From contig JALLLS010000006.1 of assembly GCA_025094145.1 (NCBI GenBank), forward strand, positions 682,001-746,000: a DNA stretch of 64,000 bases, written 5' to 3'. Positions 1 to 12,663 of this stretch are shown here, in pieces. Position 1 is the stretch's first letter; each line of letters begins with the position of its first letter. The stretch comes from Spinellus fusiger. Its lineage: Eukaryota > Mucoromycota > Mucoromycetes > Mucorales > Phycomycetaceae. The notes below the pieces were generated by a model that worked only from the letters and a program-made list of their open reading frames with translations, made no database searches and had not been told where the DNA came from. The translations under genes were made by a program, and so were the position numbers.

Positions 1-1
1 T

Positions 2-52
2 GTTGAAGATGACACAGGATTAATACCAGAGTCCTATGTTGAATTTACATAA
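2..52 (+). CDS. C-terminal end of an SH3-domain protein (partial)
   Basis: Frame 2 reads VEDDTGLIPESYVEFT and then TAA. This is the final beta-strand of an SH3 domain, where the GLIP-x-SYVE pattern is typical of F-BAR/SH3 adaptor proteins such as Bzz1, CIP4 or FNBP1. Only 16 codons lie in the window; the rest of the gene is to the left. What is seen is the motif and the stop; membrane-actin adaptor function is inferred. It is unrelated to the second F-BAR/SH3 gene at 34.9-38.2 kb. Confidence 0.6.
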   Translation, partial: VEDDTGLIPESYVEFT

Positions 53-3000
53 ACATGTGCTATTTAACAGTTTACCCACAGTAAAAAGAAAAAAAGAAGA
101 AAAGAAAAAGAGTAGAAAAGGTTTTATTTTATTTTGACGAATGTTTATCTTTATAATATATCTAATGTTTATTTGTGTTTGTTTTATCTTGATACTTGTC
201 ATTATAAACACATATCATCCTAGAGAAAAGTGGATTGATGAAAGAAAGAAAGAAAGAAAAAAGACAGATTTTTTTTTATCTTTTTGAATACAGTAGAGAG
301 TATTCTGTGCGTGCCTGTTGTAAATTGATAATAAGTAACCACCCCATGAAACCATAAGAAATATAAAATATACGACATGAGAAATAATTATCAATAGACA
401 AGTGAGAGTTCAATTCATTCAACACTACAAGAAAGAAAAGGATAAAGACAAGACATTGGATTCACAGAATGAGACTTTTGAACAAATTGGGCATCGTATC
501 TTTCTCAAGTTCAGATGACTATTTATCATTCGGATCTTTCATGTCATTCATGCATTAGGTTTGCTAGCCAGTCTATGGGAGCCTATGAGAGATTAGAGTG
601 TAAAGGAACTATGGAAGTACATAAAGAAGAAAATAAGATACAAAGTAAGAATAGAGCAAAATATAAAGTATTAACTATTTCAATAAATGATAATACATGG
701 GGAGTGTAGAGAATGAAAATATCAAAAGGCATTCATATTGACAGGAGAATACATTACACCAGACAGATAAACAACTTCCTGTAGTGATTGATACCAGAGA
801 ACAATGCCACTGAATAATTGGAAAATCCCAAGGACAGACATACAACCACCACACTAGCAACCTCTGGATCTGATCGATAGGACAAGAATAGGTGATAATG
901 TGCAGGTTTGGAGTTTTTTTTTTTTGTTTGGTGAAAAGTACTTTGTACTTTATGAAGATTATATCATGCCTACGCAACATATCCACCAACAGTCTCTCAT
1001 GGTACTTGATGAAAGAGGAAATACGCCTATCAGTAGTTGGATTATAATTATTGCAGATGCATTTGTCATAATAAACATATATTATATTATTAAAGTATCA
1101 TTCAAGGTTCCCTATTCTGCTCCTATACTTTTTTTATACTTTACTTTCCTATTGCTGCCACTCCATAAAAAGGTTATGTGGAGATATTAGAGCCTTAATC
1201 AATAAAATTAGTAGAGTATTTCAATACGAAGATAAATTGCATTACCATTAATAATAAAGTGATACAATGGTGGCCTCATGAAGATAAAAAGGGTACAGAT
1301 GCAAACCAAAGAAGTATATAGCCTATTCCTATAGAGTAGTGTATGTTCATTATAATAAATAAATTATCAATCAATCTATTTCAACTATTGATAAGTCCAT
1401 TCTCTTTCTTTATTGATCATTAAGAGCTTCTCTCTATTCTACTTACAAAGTGATAATCCTATGCAAATATAAACTATAGAAAGTAAAGATCTCCCCGGAA
1501 TTCTAAATGGTATCATCATTAAGTTATGGCAATCCACTTAAAGGTAGTAAATAAGAAAAAGACTACATGTAACGTTAACTTATGTAATCTTTTTGGTCAT
1601 TCTCTTACTTGATTGAATACCATGGAAACCCAGGTAAAGTAGACACATGGAGTAGAAATGCCCTTACCCTGTCCTGGTACACTCTATTCATTGTAATACT
1701 TTAATACCTTTATTCGCGAGTGCAATTTAGGCAGACACATGAGAAACATGGACACTTTGATAGTATCATCATAGAAACAGTAATCCACATGGCACTTTCT
1801 TGATTACTAATAAAGAAAAATAAGAAAAGGCCTTTTTTTTGTTCAGATATTAAACATAGTTTATAGGAGAATAGGAAAGACAAAACCCAAGACGCGTGCA
1901 ATACCACGTGTTGGAGCCTTTATAATACTACAGCATGGCAAACTGCTTGTCAAGACACAATCATATTCTACTGAAGAAATAATTAATAGACTGTGCATAA
2001 TTTCTGTATTGATGAATTTTACACACAAAGTCATCATCCTTTTGTTGGAATCACCTGTATTGTTAATTATTACTAACACATGGAATCAATAGATCAATCA
2101 TCATTTCATTTAAATAAAAAGACAGGTACTGTGCATAAACATAAGTATTCTAGAAGTGGCCCTTAATGTGTATTCCTCTCGCTTTCTATTCTTTAGAATA
2201 TTCAATGAAAATAAACTTATCATGGGCTTATTGTTTGTTCCTTGCATCTCTATTGAATCTATCATATAATAACATGCAAACAGAGTAATAGATTACTAAA
2301 GTTAAGGAGAATTACTTTTTATTTGAGTCATTTAATGAACAAACATGTCTATAAAAAGACAATTCTGGGAATATAAATAAGGGGGAGTTTTTTTTTATAG
2401 ACAAAAACATTTCTATTCATTATTTCGATATGAAAATAAAGAGGAATAAGAAAGGGATTTCTTTAAATTTCTAATCGAGCGAGATATATGTATAAATATA
2501 TAAGCAAAATATATAAATATAAATATAAGGGGGGAAATAATATAATTGAAAGCAAAGTGAGTATAAGAAGTTATGGAGAAATGAGTAGATGTTGAATATA
2601 GCCTTTATGTGTGTATAACTTTGTATTGATATATTAATACAAACATCGATGTATTTCTGTAGATTTGCATTTATCAATGTATAAACTGCATTGTAGAATA
2701 GAAATGCTGTTGAACAAAATGATAAAAGTGATGATCAACAAATAGAAACTAGCCAAGTTATCTATCCAGTATTTGTATGAAAAGCACATCCCACGTGTAA
2801 TCATCCAATGTGAGTGGCATGCAAGTAATAACAGACATTTTCTATACTTATTTTAAACTCGGTTATTCTTTTAGTACTATTCTACATATAAAATGGCATG
2901 ACGTTATTTTTTATATAGATCAGGCTGTTCCCAATCCTTGGTTTTGATCTTGATTTTGTTTTAAAGTCTAGCTTCAATGTAATACCGATTTTCTTTTAAA

Positions 3001-3513
3001 TAATATTAAATGTGTTTTTTAATATAATAAATGAAATACTGAAGGCACATACACAGGTATTAATAATAACAACAACATTTACTGTCAGTATTAGGGATAA
3101 AAATAGGGATGCTATTGAAATGGAAATGGAAATGACATATCATAGAACAATATGGAAATGAAAAAAAAATTACATGATAAAACATAATGAGTCAATACTA
3201 ATAGTAAGATTAGATAGATAATAGGATTGGTTATTCAATAGAAAGCATAAGAGGGCCGATAAAACAATAAAACAATAAAACATGAAGATAATGAGTCATG
3301 ACAAGCAAAGGTCACAAGTAGAAAAGAAAAAAAAGAAAAAAAAGAAAAAAAGTCAATGTACACAGACCTGCCATTGCTAGTGTGGTAGGGGTGATGCTAA
3401 GAGTGAACTTTAACATTCAATGAATGGCCACAGATAATAGGTATAAGTTATTGCGAGTGTCTGCGTGCCAAAGTATTTGCACTTTCTTTTTTCTGTCTAT
3501 TTTCATAGTGAGA
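53..3513. other. AT-rich intergenic stretch, no supported gene
   Basis: About 3.5 kb without a recognisable coding region. Open frames are short (under 105 codons), low in complexity and without splice-consistent partners. Small A/G runs occur at 240-265 and 3320-3352. The minus-strand frame at 1861-2079 is the least implausible, but I recognise no family in it. The left part should hold the 3' UTR of the SH3 gene and the right part that of the homeobox gene. Confidence 0.5.
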
Positions 3514-4353
3514 TTATATCAAATCCCGGAATAAGACTGGATGATATGTATCTGGACTAGGAAAAGAAGAAAGACTTGGACTAAGAGGCATGGAAGAAGG
3601 TGGTGAAAGTCGGAGGGGTGGTAGTGCTATAAGAGAGGTAGATGGATCAGAAACACCAATGTTAGGAAGATGGGAGAATTCTAGTGGATTTTGATAGTGT
3701 TGCTGATAGGCAAAAGAAGAATACAAAGAAGAAGAGGGAGGAAGATGATGAGGAGAAAGGGGAGGAGGGCGAGAAACAGAATCACCAGTAGGTGAGCGTG
3801 GTGGAGTCAATAATGGAATAGTACGAGGAGGATAGATGGGCTGATATCCATTGACATGCTGATCTTGAAGATAATCATACTTATCGAGTGATTTACCGCG
3901 AGTGCGTAATGCCTGACGCTTGTTTTGAAACCATATCTGAACAGTACGAGGACTCATGTTTAATTGTTTTCCAAGAGAAATGCGAAGTTCGGTGGATGGA
4001 AAGTAGGTTTGGTTAAAGACACGGTTAAGGACAGAAAGCTGAGATGCAGAAGCTCTTCTACGCTTGGCTTTCAATGACTGAGGGTTGTAGGAGGATGTTA
4101 AAATACAAGCAGACTGAGACTGGGACTGAGACTGAGACTGAGACTGAGACTGTAAATTGAAGAGTGGTGAAGGTGACCAAAGATAAGGTCGAGACAGTAT
4201 ACCAAGACTTGAATCGGGATATTCAGATACAGAGGATGTAGGAGATACTGTTGCTATTGTTGGTGCTGTGGGCAGTGGTGGTAGTGATGGCAGTGGTGTT
4301 GGAGAAAGTAAAAAAAGGTCAGAAAGCGAAGGAAGTATACAGTCAGATTTCAT
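3514..4353 (-). CDS. Homeobox transcription factor, single exon, 279 aa
   Basis: A homeodomain lies at about residues 96-153. It begins with the basic AKRRRASASQL, and recognition helix 3 carries WFQNKRQ (about residues 141-147), including the invariant Trp, Phe, Asn and Arg. This predicts a sequence-specific nuclear DNA-binding protein, resembling fungal YOX1/PHO2-type homeodomain regulators. The flanks are disordered and rich in Pro and Ser. A Gln-Ser dipeptide run (about 69-81) comes from a 6-bp GAGACT-type repeat at about 4110-4152. The start is the first ATG of the frame. No intron is needed. The target genes cannot be inferred. Confidence 0.9.
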   Translation of the reverse strand: MKSDCILPSLSDLFLLSPTPLPSLPPLPTAPTIATVSPTSSVSEYPDSSLGILSRPYLWSPSPLFNLQSQSQSQSQSQSQSACILTSSYNPQSLKAKRRRASASQLSVLNRVFNQTYFPSTELRISLGKQLNMSPRTVQIWFQNKRQALRTRGKSLDKYDYLQDQHVNGYQPIYPPRTIPLLTPPRSPTGDSVSRPPPLSPHHLPPSSSLYSSFAYQQHYQNPLEFSHLPNIGVSDPSTSLIALPPLRLSPPSSMPLSPSLSSFPSPDTYHPVLFRDLI

Positions 4354-5154
4354 GGTAGTGTTTTGTGTGGTGTTGTCTTTTGCCTTGTGTTTTTTTTCTA
4401 TTTTTCTTATTTTGAAGAGATCTGTAGTTAAACGATCAAGTCCTTTTATATAGTCTTGGATTTTTTTTAATATTAAAAGGTGGAATAAAAAACAAGGTAA
4501 AAAACAATATAAAAATAAGGTACGCTATAATCAAGGTTAGATCAATGTGAAGGCGTTGTCTCTCACTGTCTTTTTAGTAGATCTTTGTGTTCACTGTAAT
4601 TTATTGACAAGTCCTATACGTTCCCTATGTCAATAAATATAAATAGGAGAGGGAAATAGTCTAATACAGTAAAAGATAAGACTTGGGATATAAAACTATT
4701 TATTTATTTTCTTTGTACTCATAAAGGAGGGAGAGGGGACGGTAGAGAATAAAGAGATGAGAGGAGTAGAGGAGGAGTTTGTTAAAAAATACAAGAAAAG
4801 AAGAGCATTAGGAAGATGATGAAGCAGAAAAGAATGAGACAGAGACAGGTGGAGGGGGTAGAAGAGGAGGAAGAGGAGGCAGAAGGGGAGGTAGAGGAGA
4901 TGTGAGGAGAGTATGAGAGGCAGAGGGGAAGAATGTAAACATAAAGTTGTAGAAAAAGACATGAAGAAAAGCCGAAATAGAGAGCGAGCCTAATATAAAC
5001 ACAAAGGTAATTTGCTTCTTGCCACACAGACGCCTTCACTATTAAATGTTATCTATGCTATGTCCATGTTAAATGTTAAATATTGTATCTATTCCTATAC
5101 TATCTACACTGTTTTATTTAAATGTACCTTTATTTTAATACTGTAGTTATTTAT
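4354..5154. other. Intergenic, with a strongly purine-biased tract
   Basis: This spacer lies between the homeobox start and the BUD13 stop. From about 4720 to 4985 the + strand is almost entirely purine (GA-rich, with AGGAGG and GAAGAGGAGG runs), so the minus strand is C/T-rich. The open frames over it (Ser/Pro/Leu-rich on the minus strand) are what such composition produces and I do not call them genes. It may be homeobox promoter or 5' UTR sequence. Confidence 0.5.
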
Positions 5155-6699
5155 TCACATATCTTCTGTAGACCACATATGAGCTTCTGTTGCCCTTGAT
5201 TTTTTCTGGTTCAAGTGAAGAAGGAAGGTGTCTTCAAATCCACTAGAGCGATCGACACCATCCCACCGATAGCCAGGTGGAATCATAAATCGATTGGGCT
5301 TCCATGGTCCTTTATAGCTTGGCCTTATGACACTTTTTCCTTTTGTCTTTGTCTTTTTCTATAAAGGACATATATATTAGCAATCTATCCATGTGGACTG
5401 TTGATTTTCCTACTACTTCTTCTTCCTTTTTTTATACGAGTCTACTTACAGTTAAAAATCCAGCAGCTGGATCATTCCACCGGTCTTTGTCTTTAAGATC
5501 TTGATTAAGATCTTCATCATCTGCATATCTGTTTATCATTATAAGATTAATATTACCCTTTATACTGACATGTAGACTATAATTCATAGTGCTATCCATA
5601 GGTATGGCCCTAATATTATGCTTTGTAATAGTATCAAGGCGTAGGTAAGCAATTTGCTTTGCCTTGTCCAACAACTATTCTCTCCCAACTATCCAAGTTT
5701 TTCCCCCCACTTTACACTATTCACCCCCACTTTCTTTTTTAAGGTTTCTTATATTGCTTGGTGGCTCCTAAAACACTATTCAAGTAGAGATCATCCCTCC
5801 CTCGCCTTTTCTCTTCTTTACCTGACACATTTTTACGCTCTCTAATGGCCCACCTTTGCCTGCCTCTTATATACATCCCCCACCCCTTGTCCAACAATAG
5901 AAAGCAAAAAAGAGAGATTAAAAAGGGCATTTTACCTTGCTAATGGCTTGTCTTTTTCCTCCTTCAGTCTTTGTAATGCAGCTGCAGCTTCTTCACGCTG
6001 AACCAACCCCTTGCCCCACTCCATTCGCCTTGCTTCTTTCTCATCTGCTTCCTTCTTTGCCCGTGCCTCCTCGGCTCTCTTAATCTTCGGATCTATCTTT
6101 CGACCTGAGGCATCTCTATAAACAGTCTCATGTGTCTGAGCTCCATTTTCTTCTTTAAGTTGTTGTAATGTTTGTTGCTCCAATGCTCGTGTTCTCAATG
6201 CCTCGGCCTTAAGGTCATCACTTGTCAATAAGCCTGCCTTTTGCCCACTTGACATTCTTGGACCTCCTGCATCTTCTTGCGATACTACCACGGGTTTGTC
6301 TTCGTCTGACTCACTCTCTTCCTCTTCCTCTCTTTCTCGAATGGTCTGCCAGGCCCCTGTGCGTGGTGTCGTTGCTGTCGTGGAGGTGTGCTGATCCCTA
6401 TCATTGAGTTTAGCCGAGTTCAAGAGCGAGTACTGTCTAAGCTGCTCTTTATCTATTTCATTGTCGTCGTCGTTGCTTTCACGGGTACCAATACGCTTCC
6501 ACCCTGACTCTTCTTCATCGACAATGCCAATATTGCCTCTGCGAATCTTATTGGGAGTTATCTTTCTCTTCTTCTTTCTCTTCTCATCAGTGCCCGAACT
6601 CAAGTATTTGTTGGCAATGTATTCTTTTGTTGCTGTGTCGCCTACTCCCTTTGCAAGAAATATCTGTTTTGCGTGATCACGGCTCTTTTTTATGTCCAT
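5155..6699 (-). CDS. BUD13: BUD13 homologue (Cwc26), spliceosome RES complex
   Basis: Three exons: 5936-6699, 5450-5528 and 5155-5358, giving 1047 nt and 348 aa. The C-terminal block is the Bud13/Cwc26 signature: [11 protein letters not shown], then [41 protein letters not shown] and the C-terminal WSTEDM. The N-terminal half is charged and disordered. Bud13 with Snu17/Ist3 and Pml1 forms the RES complex, which binds activated spliceosomes and supports splicing and nuclear retention of pre-mRNA. The first intron (407 bp) is unusually long for this window. It is transcribed divergently from SAS10. Confidence 0.95.
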
Positions 6700-7061
6700 A
6701 GTGTTCTTTTCTGCGTTGACAATGCAAGAGGGAGGGTTACGCGTGACTATAGAAAAGGTGGAGAGTCAGTGAGTGTGACTTTATATTCTATTTATAGAAA
6801 TAATAAGCCACTCTATCTATCTATACTCCTATTTTCTTTTGCCGCTTTCCCTTTGTCTGTCTCTTTACAAAGGCTTTGCTTGCATTTGTTAGTTCTCTCC
6901 TTTCATTTCTATTATTGGGTCGAAAGGTGGGTTCTACTTTTTATTTTATTTTTTAAAATAGAAAAAGAAAAGAATAAAAAAGAAGAAAAAGAAGAAAAAG
7001 AAAAAGAAAAAGTCTATTGAAAGCTAATGCATAAGAACCTTAGCGAGAAAAAATAACAGTC
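6700..7061. promoter_or_regulatory. Shared divergent promoter region, BUD13/SAS10
   Basis: Only 362 bp separate the two start codons, so the promoters must lie here or overlap the genes. The SAS10 side ends in an A/G-rich run (about 6951-7014) typical of fungal 5' leaders. No unambiguous TATA box was assigned. Co-regulation of a splicing factor and a ribosome-biogenesis factor is inferred from the arrangement only. Confidence 0.5.
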
Positions 7062-9371
7062 ATGGGGAAAAAGAGAACACCTGTGTTTCGTAAAGGAGCC
7101 AACACAACAGATCAACCGAGCCATAACATCAAAGCTATCCAAACATGGGACGACATTGAACATGAATCAGAAGATGAGTGTAAGTCAAGATCAAACAAAA
7201 TACAGACCGATATAAACATGGCAGATCTCGGGCTCTATAGTCCACGATGCAAGAGAGAAGGTCATGTTGGGGGATACGAGTCACAATTACAAGGATCAGG
7301 ATGGTAAGTGAATAGAGTCAACTCCCAGAAAACGATACACACACACACACACACACACACAACAATGGAATAAATTTTGACACTTTTTTTCCCTTTTCTC
7401 CTTCTTTCTCCAACAGACAATGACAGCATAGAAGAAGTGTATGGCCTTGAGGGCCTTGATTCTGAGGAAGAACTCTCCGAAGATGATATTATGGGTGATG
7501 GTGATGAAGAGGAGGAAATGGTAGAAGGTAAATTATACTATCAATAGACATCGGGAAATAGAATACTTATACACCTTCTACAGATAAAACATGGGGTCAA
7601 TCCAAGAAGGCATACTATAATGCAGATGAGGTGTCTGATTTGGAGGATATGCGTGAAGAAGAAGAAGAAGCCATGAGAATCCAAAAAGAGCGTTTGGCTG
7701 GTATGGATGAGTCTGATTTCGTAGACGATGCCATGTCAGGCTGGGGATTAGGAGGTGAAAAGGTAAGAAACAAACAAATAAACAGCATCCCTTTATATAT
7801 ATATAAGTACAAGTGGATAATAAACTTTAATGTATTATTTTCAAAGGATGCAGACATGGATAGACAGCTTGTGGATGATATGAATAAGGATCTAGAGGAG
7901 ATTTCATTCGAGTAAGTAAAGAAAGAAATACAGTGGATACTCACACTGTGGCATCAAAAGTGTATCAAGATCAGTAGCCAAACGACGAAGTAATTTATCT
8001 GTACCTGAGAAAGTGAAGATTCTTTTGAACGAGTCGCCTGAATTACTTGACTTGCTGAACGAATTCAAAGAAAAGGGTGAACTGCTGGAGGCATTGAATG
8101 AGCTTGTCGAATTGATCCATGAAAAGAAACAGGAACAATCGATTGAAGCCAAACTGTTTTTATTCAAGCACCGTAAGCCATAAAAGATACACCTTGGAGA
8201 GAGTGACAGTAGTATTAACCTACGATGGTTTGATAGAACTACTGATGAATTATATGGCCAATGTGTCGTTTTATTTTGTTCTCAAGTCTTCTGGAGCAGA
8301 AGATGTACGCCATCATCCTGTGATTCAGGCACTTGTGGAGTTGCGTGGCCAATTTAACAAGTTGGATCAGGTGGAAGTAAAGCTGAGACGTCAACTCGAA
8401 CAGTTCACAGACAGTCTAGAAGAAATGGATGAAGCAACTGATGATGCAGGAGTATCGGTAGATAAGCAAACAGACATTCAAGAGGAAGGCCCGACCTCTG
8501 AAGAAGAGGAAGAAACATATGAAGAGGAAGAAACATATGAAGAGGAAGACTATGATGAAGATGAACTGAACGAAATTATTGACATTGAGGAAGAATTCAA
8601 GAGTCTGAAGAAGGCCAACAAGAAGCGCAAGAGAACAATCATAGACGACTTTGGTGATTTGGATGTATTGGACGAAGTGGATATGGAAGACAAGTTGGCA
8701 AAGAAGAAGTCAATAAGAGACTATGTTGCAAAGATTGACTCTGTAAGTCTTATATGTCTAGGGTAGAGTGGATGCATAGACTGTGGTTCGTATAGAACAA
8801 TGTCATTCTTACTTTCATCTTTTTTATTATTATAAAGAAACAGGCAAAGATGGCATCAAAATACCATGGTGACTCTGATTTACCTTATAGAGATAATAGC
8901 AAGTTTAACAAAAAAGGTGTTCGCCAGCCCTTGGATGCTTCCGCTGACTTGGATGGTGCTGACTGGGATGTAGAAGATAGCAAGACAGCAGATTCTGTGC
9001 GTAACGGTCAAACTACTCAGGAAGACGACGACGATTATTATGAAACAGTGGCTCATGATAAGGCTGCTAAACGAGATGCCAAGCAAGCCGAGTACGAAGA
9101 AAATATAATACCTATTATAGACGGCAACTTCAAGGTCAATGATGGTCATAAGCGATTAGCATCTTACCAAATATTGAAGAACAAGGGTCTAACACCTCAC
9201 CGCAAGAAGACTGTCAGAAACACTCGTGTTAAGCACAGAAACAAGTTCGAGAAACAGGTCAAGAAACTCTCTTCTATCAAACAGGTCGTCAAGACTCAAA
9301 GTTCTGGTTATGGTGGAGAGTCGACTGGTATCAAAACCAATGTTGCTCGCTCTGTTAAACTTTCGCATTAA
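7062..9371 (+). CDS. SAS10: SAS10/UTP3, U3 small-subunit processome protein
   Basis: Eight exons join in frame: 7062-7179, 7241-7303, 7417-7527, 7584-7762, 7847-7911, 7970-8172, 8237-8742 and 8844-9371 (590 aa). The first intron is hidden because the frame stays open through it; splicing restores the family motif SEDEFHDAREKVMLGD. Other family marks are the acidic stretches, the Sas10/Utp3 domain (SVPEKVKILLNESPELLDLL, then LLMNYMANVSFYFVLK) and the C-terminal Sas10 block (NKGLTPHRKKTVRNTRVKHR, GYGGESTGI). It acts in the nucleolus in 18S rRNA processing. The last acceptor could instead be 8837, adding KQ. Confidence 0.95.
7339..7361. repeat. (AC)n microsatellite in a SAS10 intron
   Basis: An AC dinucleotide run of about eleven units lies inside the intron between SAS10 exons 2 and 3, upstream of a clear pyrimidine-CAACAG acceptor at 7416. 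Confidence 0.9.
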
Positions 9372-10815
9372 AGAGTTAGCTTTTATTTGTGTATTTGTAT
9401 GTACGAGAGTATGCTTTTTTTGTTGTTGTAAATTTCTCTTTTCATCCCTTAATAAAATAGTCATCACTTTTTAGAGTGTGGTCATATACACCCGAGAATG
9501 TGTAAATGTGGGTCATTGAACTGTTATAAAAGATACAGTGTAAAGTGATGAGACAAAAGAGGTTGGAGTTTGTAAACATGGATTTCCTTTAGTTTTATAC
9601 TTTGTCTTACTATTGTTATAGCTTTATGAAATCATTGGATATAAATGCACAATCTTCTTCCACTTTTTGGAAATGCTTTGTGTAGGCTAGTCCTTTGGTA
9701 GTGTCTGACTACAATACCCTCATATTGGGGTACTGTGTTGGGTAGGTGGGCCATACCATTGATGGGCTTGTTGTTAGTCATGTATTTGTGTAGAATAGAA
9801 GAATGAGCCTGTAACTTTGTTTATCTTTCCGTATCAGTATAGATCTTGGAAAATACACTGGAGGCGTTAATAGAAGGACATGAGAGAGAATGTAATGATA
9901 AGAAGCAACATCAATAACATATAGATTTATTAAGATCAATGCCTGGAATATAAAGTTAATTAGAAATATATTGACCATAATTATAGACATAAAGAACCAC
10001 AGCTTGTATCTTTGATAAATAAAACTCTTTCTACCAAACACTTCTTTTGCTCCTGGTTCTTCTGAACAACACTATTGATAATAGCCCAAAGAAGCATATC
10101 ATATTTCCGAGGTATAGGACACACAAATCAATAGAAACTCCTATTACTAAAAGTGTACTTTTTATCTGATGAAGATTTGAGATTCAAACTGATAAGAAAA
10201 AGTGATGGCGAGGTTTTAAATATAGGCTGTTTTATAATAAAATATCTATACGCTATTGTTCTTGTTCTTGTGTTTCTTTTATGATAACATCTTTCTTGTA
10301 TTATAAATGCTATTTTATTTATTCAATGACATTCAAAGGTTTAACTATAAGAAACTCTTAGAGATTCTATTTCTTCTTATTTCTTTTTTTAATATATATA
10401 AAAACATACACTTGAAAATCGCTATTGCTTTCTCCCGTTACTTCGAATACGGTATTTTTAAAGCATTCATCTTCAGAACACTTATACAAACTGTTATTAA
10501 TTTCATCACACAATACATTATACACCTTTATTTTTTACCGATGATCAATATTTATTCATAGTAATATTTATTAAATCCTTGGCTCAAGGACTAAACATCT
10601 ATTAAAAGTTGTTGGTAAAAGACACTGAGACTATAAATCTTTTTTTTTATTGTATTCTATATTCAAACCTAAAAACTGAATGTGCAAAGAATAGTCTCGG
10701 GACACAAAATAAATAAATCAGATACGCAAATTGTTTGCAAATAATAATAATGATAATAATGATGATGATGATAATGATGATGATAATAATAATAATAATG
10801 ATAATAATAATAATG

Positions 10816-10870
<55 letters not shown>

Positions 10871-12205
10871 TAATAATAATAATGATAATAATAATAATAA
10901 TAATATTACTATCACTATCTTATGAGTTATTTAATAAAAAGGAAATACAGTCGACTCACAAGACTTTTCATGTATATATTCTTTTCTTCCATCGACATTT
11001 TTTTTTATTTTATTTTTTTTATAATAAATTAAAACTCGGGCTTCATTATAGACAAAACAAAACAAAAAACATCTTTTTAAAACATGATACTGTTTTTAGT
11101 ATACATAAAACAAACCATTGGTAGTATTATAATTCAATAAATAAATGGCATTGTTACACCTAAAGGCTAACTGGGAGGGTCTTCATTAGTATTAAGATCA
11201 AAGACAGAAGTAATTGATTCTAATGATTTGAAGGTACTTACTCTTATCATCTGGATGCCAACATTAGTGAATACACATTCGTTATGACCTTGATAAAAAT
11301 AAATACGAGTCTATTAAAGTATATCTTTCCAGGTATTTTACAAAGCACAAAGTAGATAGTCTATGACTCCTTTTGTATTAATGTATTGTGTTTGGTATAA
11401 GGTAGATTCGTCGTCTCCATTCACTCGTCAGTAACTACACACCTAAAGATTTTTGGGATATAAAAGTAAATATACGGACAATAAAATAATACTATTACTC
11501 TAATTGGCTAATGTGTTTTAAAAAGGTATTTTCGCTATCTAAATGAACTATTTCAAACTCTGTCTGCCTATCCTAGCAATAGCTACACTATCTTCATAAA
11601 GTATTGGTGCATCTTTGGGGAAATTATAGTATAGAAATGTAGTATGATTCAAAAAAGACTTACATGTATCTTAGTTTAGTGCAGTGATAACTACACCGGA
11701 TTCTTTTTTTTTTTGATGTTTTGGTGGATTGGTTAATACTAACTAGATGTTTGTCTGATTGTTGATGATTAATAAAGATTAAAAGCTTCATTCTAAGAAA
11801 TGGGATTAAGCTAGTGACATTCTGGTTTTTCCACAGCAGGAGTAACTTTATATGAATAATAGTTATGCAACACTTGGGTAACTCTGGCTCTTTCCTCGAG
11901 GTATCTTGCAAACGTTTCACAATTGACTGTTGAAGATGTATGTCCTGATAGAGATAACTCGGCTTCTATTCAATACCAGTGATTGAGCTTTTTACTGCTA
12001 CAATCTTTAGAGCAGGTTCCATGAAGAAAAGAAAATAAAGACGAGTTGACCTTTTTTCTTTTTATACTATTTCTGTTTTATAACTGGTTTCCACATGCCA
12101 TTGATTCAATCCGTGATTTGAAAACCAAGAAGTTGTGCTAAAGCATAAAACTTGTATATCTATCAATGGAAACTGTGAATTCCATCGGTTTTCTATGCAT
12201 ATATA
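9372..12205. other. AT-rich intergenic, no supported gene
   Basis: After the SAS10 stop I see its AT-rich 3' region, then nearly 2.8 kb with no family-level similarity and only short open frames. The one conspicuous structure is the AAT/ATG trinucleotide array, listed separately. Confidence 0.5.
10735..10906. repeat. AAT-type trinucleotide microsatellite (~170 bp)
   Basis: A near-uninterrupted run of AAT units interspersed with GAT units at its 5' end and again near the 3' end. It is open in several frames (poly-Asn, poly-Ile, poly-Leu), so any coding prediction across it is an artefact of periodicity. Confidence 0.95.
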
Positions 12206-12663
12206 CAGTCCCATACAATAAATGAGTTGACAGAATTCTTTTTTTTTTCTTTTGAAAAATAAAGGTACATCTATCAGTCAAAGATGTTCATAATAAAAAG
12301 TTCATGGAATAACACGGGATTTGGAATAGTTTTTCTAACTGATTGTCTACATTTTTATTATAAAGATATTGCTCAGTGCTTTGTAACAGAGCCTTTGTTT
12401 TTATACAATAGGACATTCTTGCACACTGTGCTCTTTGGGAGGTCGAAAGTGTCAGCAATCTCTTGATAAGTAGCATGTCTTTTCCATTGTCCTATGATTT
12501 GATCTCTAATAAACATATTATGCTCTCTTCTTTTGATGGGACTATCTTTATGTTCTTGTCTAAGAGTTGGTTGATTTTCATTGCTTGGTGTCATTGTTTG
12601 AATAGATTATAAAATAGAAATAGAAAATTGATTTGCTGTCCACTCATTTATTGCCTGGGACTG
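12206..12663. mobile_element. Internally deleted Tc1/mariner-type element
   Basis: Inverted repeats of about 28 bp bound this segment. The left end begins CAGTCCCATACAATAAATGA; the right end, read in reverse complement, begins CAGTCCCAGGCAATAAATGA. Both continue to GACAG with few mismatches. TA dinucleotides flank both ends (12204-12205 and 12664-12665), the Tc1/mariner target-site hallmark. At 458 bp it is far shorter than an intact element (1.3-2 kb) and keeps only the transposase N-terminus on the minus strand. Confidence 0.75.
12373..12594 (-). pseudogene. Tc1-like transposase, N-terminal HTH fragment
   Basis: A 73-residue frame contains a helix-turn-helix of the Tc1/Tc3 transposase type: RDQIIGQWKRHATYQEIAD, then FDLPKSTVCKNVLLYKNKGS. 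The catalytic DDE domain is missing, so it cannot encode a transposase. It lies within the TIR-bounded element 12206-12663. Confidence 0.75.

Noticed and set aside
675..989. 104-codon minus-strand frame
   Set aside because: No recognisable motif, no splice partner, AT-rich composition like the surrounding spacer.
4696..5039. Three overlapping Ser/Pro/Leu-rich minus-strand frames
   Set aside because: Explained by the purine/pyrimidine-biased tract; several frames are open at once.
10718..11124. Open frames of poly-Asn, poly-Ile and poly-Leu across the AAT array
   Set aside because: Produced by the trinucleotide microsatellite; open in several frames at once and without neighbouring coding sequence.
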